From contig NC_033638.1 in assembly GCF_001540865.1 (NCBI RefSeq), forward strand, positions 4,485,325 to 4,549,324: a stretch of DNA of 64,000 bases. The letters are read 5' to 3'. Below the pieces are notes generated by a model that made no database searches, was not told where the DNA came from, and saw nothing but the letters and a program-made list of their open reading frames with translations. Within the stretch, counting starts at the first letter, position 1, and every line of letters begins with the position of its first letter. Origin of the DNA: Ananas comosus (lineage: Eukaryota > Streptophyta > Magnoliopsida > Poales > Bromeliaceae). This document shows, piece after piece, positions 58,624-64,000 of this stretch. Both the position numbers and the translations under genes were made by a program.

Positions 58624-59500
58624 TAAAGGCGAAAATCCAATCGTCAACTTGAATAGGTTCCTGATCCGTAGCTTTCGAGGCATCTACCCGACGCCCTCAG
58701 CCGAGAATATGTGCTAATATGTTGGGCGAATCCTCTCCGTTCGACTTTGCTATCTTCCGTATCTTCCTGTTCAGGGCGCAGTATGCCTCGCAATTTTCGG
58801 CTTTTGTTGATCCATCTCTAGGCCTGGGAATTCGCCCTTCTCGGCTCTCGTACACACGACTGAGGCCGAGAGTGCCTGTTTGCAATTTGTGAAATGGCAC
58901 GTGCGGAAAGTTAATGGACGGCAATGGAAAACCTAAGAATCAGCCTGAACTCTTCTTGTGCGTTTCATCTTTGCTTTCTTTGAGATTTCTAACTCTCGCG
59001 TGTGTGCCATCGACGCAAGTGACTCTGCGCTTCGTGAGATGAATGTTTTAAGGAATCGTCGTCTTCTCGTAGCAGGGTGAAAGGCTTTCCTAGATGTGAT
59101 GTAGCTTCAGTCATGCGTCATCAATCCTCATAGTCCCAGCGTAAGCCCCCAACAGGTCTGGCCCTACGAACTGAATAATTCAAATGTAGCAAATCAGACA
59201 CAAAAGCATGAACTAGAAGAAATTGAAAACTTTTGACAAACAGGAAAAAAAGGCTCTTTAGAATTTCTTCCCGCTTGTCTCGCACTTTTCTGGAGTGTGT
59301 CTCGGTCTTTTCGTTTCTGGAATGTCCTAATTACACCTTTACCGGCACACCCACGGTTGATACCTTTCGAAAAAGCATAAGAAGGCTACACAACACACAC
59401 ACCCACACACCATCATCTCTCTCTCTCATCTCTCTCTCTCTCTCTCTCTCATCTCTCTCTTCTCTCTCTCCTCTCTTCTCTTTACCTTACTACTATATAT
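58624..59500. other. Unassigned GC-richer stretch right of the gap
   Basis: Noticeably richer in GC than its surroundings. The minus strand has a 75-codon open frame at 58,697-58,924 (…GRIPRPRDGSTKAENCEAYC…), but no family is recognised and it could be noise or an old gene fragment. It ends in a CT microsatellite (about 59,415-59,470). Confidence 0.3.
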
Positions 59501-59740
59501 GAGTTTTCGGCCTGGCGAACTAACCGATAGCACGAATGACTTAGTACTACCGAGTTTTCCGACCGTTAGATTTGACCCCTTTGACCTATTTTCAGCCTGT
59601 TAATTAATTTACTATTCAAATAAATAACTCTTCACCCACCATAAGAGCACATCACTAGATCGTACATTTTTTCATCCAAAGGCCAAAAACCTAATAGCAC
59701 CAATAGCTTGGTGCTATTGATAGTATTCCAGCCTAGTTCT
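59501..59740. mobile_element. MITE of the roughly 240-bp family
   Basis: GAGTTTTCGGCCTGGCGAAC...GATAGTATTCCAGCCTAG, closest to the copy at 50,419 (CACCAATAGCTTGGTGCTAT). Confidence 0.65.
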
Positions 59741-59910
59741 ATATGTAATTGTATTTAGTCTAAATTAAATTCGTTTATTCTCTCAAATAGATAAAATTAT
59801 GTTTGGTTTTTATTTCGAGGATAGTCGGAATTAATGAAAATATACAATTTACAAAATAATTAATATAATATAATATAGTAATAGTAGTATATAGTAGTAA
59901 TACTAATAAG

Positions 59911-60480
59911 AATTCAGCTACTACCCTTTTAGGAGGACGGATGCTTTCGTCTTTCTAAGTCATTTTAGATGATAGGAATTTCAAATTGATGATCATAAGT
60001 CATTTTAGATGATAAAAATTTCAAATCGATGATCAGAATTGTTAAATTGATCTAGAGTATTTAAAGTGTTTACAAACTAAATTTCATAAATTTTAAAAAT
60101 TATTTACGTAGTGATTAAAGAATCATAAAATCGATAGATTTGGACAGCATATATTTGTTTAGCAGTGTAGAACAATCCAAACAGCTTGAATTTTTGATAA
60201 AATTTTTTTTATACTATTCAGATAATATTTGATAACTCCGATCATGATTGTAAAAGCCTAACTTCTATTTTTACAAGGTTATTTGTTTTTGACTGTTTAT
60301 TTTTCAACTCTTCAATGAATTTGATAACGAACTGTTAAATTTATAAAATTTAGTTTCTAGACGTTATAAATCCTTTAGATCAACTTTAACGTTCTAATCA
60401 TCAATTCAGAATCCCTATCATCTAAATTGGCTTAGGAGGACGAAGGCCTCCGTCATCCTAAAAGGTAGTAGCTGAACTCT
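59911..60480. mobile_element. 550-bp-family MITE, complete
   Basis: AATTCAGCTACTACCCTTTT at left and AAAAGGTAGTAGCTGAACTC at right form clear terminal inverted repeats. The interior is homologous to 55,140-55,701 but with a different outer arm (AGGAGGACGGA). Confidence 0.8.
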
Positions 60481-60521
60481 ACTAATAATACTTAATATAT
60501 AGTGGTAATACTAATAATATT

Positions 60522-62621
60522 TGTCATTCTCCGGGTTAGGTTGGAACCTAGGCTCACCAACAGATCTGCCATATACACAGAAAGCCCCATGCACATGAAG
60601 TATCTAAAATAATTATAAATAATCCAAAAGCTACAACTAGCCGTTCAAAGCTGAAAAGTAAAACTAATACATAAATGAAAACATATTGTACACACATCAA
60701 CTTCCAAAATAGTATGTAAATCAACCACCACAACAACTAAAAAATAAAGTACAACTAGTGAAGGCCCGCGCTTCGCTGCGGGAGATTTACGCATTTTTTA
60801 AAATATTTTCAACAAATTAATATATTTCTATATTTATGTTGCTATCATTTATTTTTAAAAATTTTAAATTTAAATTTTTTAATTTTCAAATCTAATCTTA
60901 AATTTTAAACTTTAACAAATTAAAGAGCTAAAAAAAATTAAAAAAATTATTTAAATAGAGAGTAATAAAAAATAATTTGAAAATTGAAGAGAGCAGAGAG
61001 AGGAAAAAAAACAAAAAGAGCACTGTCCGCGCCGCCCCACGCCGCGCCGCGCCCCACCCAGAGCTCCAGCGTGTCCGCGCCGCGCCGCACCCCACCCCGC
61101 GCTCCAGCGTGTCCGCGCCACATCGCGGGCCGCCCCACGCTGCTGTNGCATTTTTTTATTCCATAAATTAAAAGAAAACAATTAAAGAAAGAGACAAAAA
61201 TACAAAAAATTTAGAAAAAAGGTTAATTTTACATTAAAAAAAATAAAATAGAAGTTTGCCTCCAACGGTTAATATATAATATATATGAGTTTTATTTATA
61301 AATTATATATATATATATATATACTGATAGTATACTGTATATATATATTAACGATACATTTTTTTTATAAAATATTATTTATTTGTTATATATATACAAA
61401 TGTATATATATACTATATATATAATATAAACTACATATATCAGTTAGTATTATATTATAGTAAGCGACGGCGCGTGCCTCCGCGCGCGCCGCGCCCGGAG
61501 CCCGCGCCTCGCCTCCCGCTGCTGAACGCTCCGCCGCGCGCTCGCGCTGTGGAGAGGGGAGATAGGTGCCCGGTGTCCCGCGCCGTCGCCCCGCCGCCGT
61601 GCTCCAGCCCGCGCCGTCGCCCACCTCTCCGCCACGTGCCGCGACCCGCGCCCGTGGCGAACCACCCACATTGGGTGTTACCTGCGCGGGAGGCCCCGTG
61701 CCGGCTCGCGCCCGCCCCTCCACGCCGACCGGCGCCCGGTCAGGCGGCTCCGCCTCGCTCCGCTTCGCCCGTGCACGCCGCCTGCGCCAGCCGCGTGCCC
61801 ACGCGGCGCAGCCGCATGCCCTACGTCGGTCCCAAAGGCCTGCGCCTCGGCCCTCGGCTCACGCCCACGGCACGCTCCGGCCTCGCCGCGCCAGCGCCCG
61901 CTCGTTCAAGCCCGGCGCCTCGAGAGCAGGGGTGAGAGTTGACGATCTATAAAGGAGTAGGGGGGGGGGGGAAACAACGGAGAGAGACCGAGTAGAAGGG
62001 AAAAGAAAGGGGTGGCTGTCATGAGAGAGAGACTAAGTTGCAGAGAGGGAGAAGACGAGAGCAGAGAGGGGGGTGAAACGAGAGAAAGATCAGGACCGCG
62101 CGCGAGAGAGTGGTGGAAACAGAAAGGGGAAATGGACGAGAGGGGTGAAGAAGAGAGAGAGAGAGAGAGAGGTGTGAAGAGAGAGGGCCAGCTGGCAGTG
62201 GAGGAAAAGAGAGAGAAGCTCGGTGGGAGAAGAGGGAGGGAGGGAGGCTCGGATGAATGAAACAAATGTAGAGGCGCCACGTAGGATCGGACAGAGTCCC
62301 AAATAGTAGATTGTATAGATAAGCTGGCCTTGTCAGTCCTAGTATGTACAATAGACTACTACCAAAATCTGGCCTCTATAGAGTGCTCTGCTAACATGAT
62401 CCACAGAGATAGGAAAGCTATTAGCTCGCGGCCCGCTTACCTCGATCAAACGCTACAACAGGAACAAAGGGCTCTACAACAAAAGATCAACAACAGAGGG
62501 TGTGAAAAGTATTAAAACGAGTAGTTCTCAGTGGGTAATATCACCGACGACGATGATCTACCAATTAGGTCTATTAGAGACATAAAGTAAAGATTTACTG
62601 TACAATAGGATGTAAATAAAA
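60522..62621 (-). mobile_element. Decayed LTR remnant split by a Helitron
   Basis: 60,522-60,754 begins TGTCATTCTCCGGG. It resumes at 62,320-62,621 with GGCTCTACAACAAAAGATC and GTAGTTCTCAGTGGGT, matching in order the plus-strand text of the solo LTR at 31,633-33,227 (GATCTGCCATATACACAG against AATCCGCCGTATACAAAG; GGCTCTGCAAAAGGTT). It is cut on the right by the MULE at 62,622. Confidence 0.55.
60755..62319 (-). mobile_element. Second Helitron, GC-rich cargo
   Basis: On the minus strand the 5' end is TCTATACAATCTACTATTTG after an A. The 3' end is a hairpin CCCGC-AGCGAAGC-GCGGG followed by CCTTCACTAG and a T. 1,565 bp. It is the same family as 40,283-43,058: similar 5' end ending in a CGTGGCGCC-type motif, a CT-rich 5' block and the hairpin. 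The cargo at 61,460-61,935 is very GC-rich with long frames on several strands, not identifiable. A minisatellite of about 50-bp units (GCTCCAGCGTGTCCGCGCC) lies at about 61,024-61,140. It contains one N at 61,147. Confidence 0.85.
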
Positions 62622-62744
62622 GGAGTTTTTAGTCAACTAGTCTCCTCCAAAACTTCTATTCTAAAAATAGGCCTATGAAACTTTTATTTGCAAAAATAGG
62701 CTCAAAACTGCCACGTGGGCAGTGAGCTGGCGGGAGACGATAAA

Positions 62745-63000
62745 AGCGGTGAACCATTTACCGCTTTCAAGTGAAAGCGGTAAATGAAACACCGTTTTCA
62801 TAAGGTTTTAAAAATCCCATGACGGCGGTGAACCATTCACCGCCTTCATATAGTTCACGTAATTCGATGTCACCTGGATAAAACTTATGAAGGCGGTGAA
62901 TGGTTCATCGCATATAAAAGCGGTGAATCATTCATTCACCGCTTTTATATGCGGTGAACCATTCACCACCTTTATATGCGATAAATGGTTCACCGTATTT
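62745..63000. repeat. GGTGAA...TTCACC palindrome array
   Basis: At least eight half- or full palindromes such as GGCGGTGAACCATTCACCGC and GCGGTGAATCATTCATTCAC, in both orientations, 120-380 bp inside the element terminus. Confidence 0.85.
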
Positions 63001-63236
63001 AACTGCACCCACTGCCAGACAGCAGGTACTTTGCAAAATTCCCACATTATACAAAATAGTAATGTTTTCAAGCATTTCAGTTACAGCAATAAATACATAA
63101 AATCATCTATAAAATGAGTTATACCAATATCAACACACTTTAGTATAAATAAATTTAGATAATACTATAAAAAGTCAATGTAGAAAGATCTGAAATATCA
63201 AATATACATAAGAATCCCAAAAATGATAAAAAAAAA

Positions 63237-63963
63237 TCAAGTCCCCTCCATCCCCTTCCTATGCTGTCGCCCTCGTCCCCTGCCACGTCCACGTCCGCAT
63301 CCACGACCGCGTCCTCGACTCTGTCCTCGAATATGCATGTCACGCTCTATCTCAGGCTGCACGGGCTCAATGACATGCATATGATCAATATGCTCAATGG
63401 CGATGCCCTCAACAATCGGCTCCGTCCCTTGCTCAACAGTTGATGGTAGTATCTCTTCCTGCGTCTCAATATGACCATGTCGTCATCGCCTATGTCGATA
63501 TACAACATCATCGCGACGAACCTGCAATGTAGATGGAACGTCAGAAGGATGGATAGACGTGAATGGAATATCAAAATAGAATACCTCTGACGTAGATGGA
63601 ATATCAAATGGTCGGATGGATGCCGACGGGATATCAAACTGCACTTCCGATGTCGAAGGGACATCAGATAGATGAGTTAGGACCGATGTCGATGGAAAAT
63701 CATACGTAGGCATTGAGGTGGAGGGAATATCACTGAAATCATACACAGGTGTGGAGGTGGAGGGAAAATCACTGTAATCACCAAAAGTCGGAGAAGAAAT
63801 ATCCGGATGCCCTGTCACGGGTAATGTTGGAAGGCTCTCTAACACACTCTCGAGGTCCCACTTCACATGTGCTAGAGCATCCATCATTCTATATGGCTCG
63901 ATCTGGAGGATTGTCCATCAAATGACCAATACTGCTAACAGCATGCCGCATAGTATCCATTTG
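63237..63963 (-). pseudogene. C-terminal tail of a PMD-transposon protein
   Basis: Minus-strand reading: a first piece MRHAVSSIGHLMDNPPDRAI ends in a stop. Then a frame from 63,887 begins MMDALAHVKWDLESVLESLP, followed by about eight loose repeats of the type DIPSTS / DVPSTS. It reaches a TGA at 63,483-63,485, continues in the same frame for 81 codons and ends at TGA 63,237-63,239 with an RG-rich tail (RGRGRGCGRGRGRGRGRQ). Such Ser/Pro repeats and RG tails follow the mobile domain in transposon PMD proteins. Identification rests on position and on recollection of that family, so it is moderate. The RG tail suggests RNA or DNA binding (inference). Confidence 0.55.
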
Positions 63964-64000
63964 TATAAAAATACATGATTATATATAATGAATATCCTTA

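Larger units (their letters stand above)
62622..64000. mobile_element. Left end of a second PMD-carrying MULE (runs off window)
   Basis: The left terminus GGAGTTTTTAGTCAACTAGTC and the following AAAATAGGCC align with the MULE end at 45,546. The palindrome array lies at 62,745-63,000 and a PMD-type reading frame on the minus strand follows. The right end and the transposase are outside the window. Confidence 0.6.

Noticed and set aside
61285..61952. GC-rich open frames of 128-216 codons in the second Helitron
   Set aside because: High GC removes stop codons in all frames; the products are Pro/Arg/Ala-rich with no recognisable family.

Overview
The window is plant nuclear DNA from an angiosperm, probably a monocot. 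Two host genes are recognisable by exon translation and splice phase. The GC-rich first exons and the many del/Tekay-like LTRs with ...GGGGCGTGACA ends fit a monocot, but the species cannot be named from the sequence. Most of the 64 kb is transposable elements nested in one another. Many have exact target-site duplications (TSDs), so insertion order can be read directly.

Layout. 1-13,319: sequence to the left of exon 2 of a minus-strand endo-beta-mannosidase gene. It holds a young gag-only Ty3/gypsy element (922-12,096, TSD TTCGG) whose 3' LTR is split by an inverted solo LTR (7,645-10,884, TSD TCCCA). 13,320-18,441: mannosidase exons 2 and 1, with MITEs and a MULE-like element in the intron. 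19,045-20,346: two short Helitron-like elements. 21,500-44,644: what appears to be one decayed Mutator-like element (MULE) on the minus strand. It has a plant mobile domain (PMD/MAIN-LIKE) pseudogene, a MULE transposase pseudogene and a four-copy tandem array of about 1-1.25 kb units. It has been broken up by solo LTRs at 25,224-33,456 (itself carrying two further solo LTRs) and 36,627-39,486, and by a Helitron at 40,283-43,058 that carries a fragment of the telomere gene STN1.

44,790-53,290: the chloroplast ferredoxin C2 (FdC2) gene on the plus strand, six exons. Exons 1-2 are tandemly duplicated: the upstream copy has stop codons, and its intron carries a MULE that carries a hAT MITE. 53,950-60,480: back-to-back copies of a roughly 550-bp inverted-repeat MITE and a roughly 240-bp relative, inserted at TA microsatellites. 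60,522-64,000: an LTR remnant split by a second Helitron (60,755-62,319), then the left end of another PMD-carrying MULE that runs off the window.

Sequence features beyond the gene and element catalogue: (i) arrays of short palindromes with an ACCGGT core in five LTRs from four families, with family-specific flanks; (ii) an inverted repeat inside the LTRs whose stem changes sequence between families while staying paired; (iii) arrays of GGTGAA...TTCACC palindromes just inside the ends of MULE-type elements; (iv) a physical link between PMD genes and MULE ends seen twice. No autonomous reverse transcriptase, tRNA, rRNA or CRISPR was seen.
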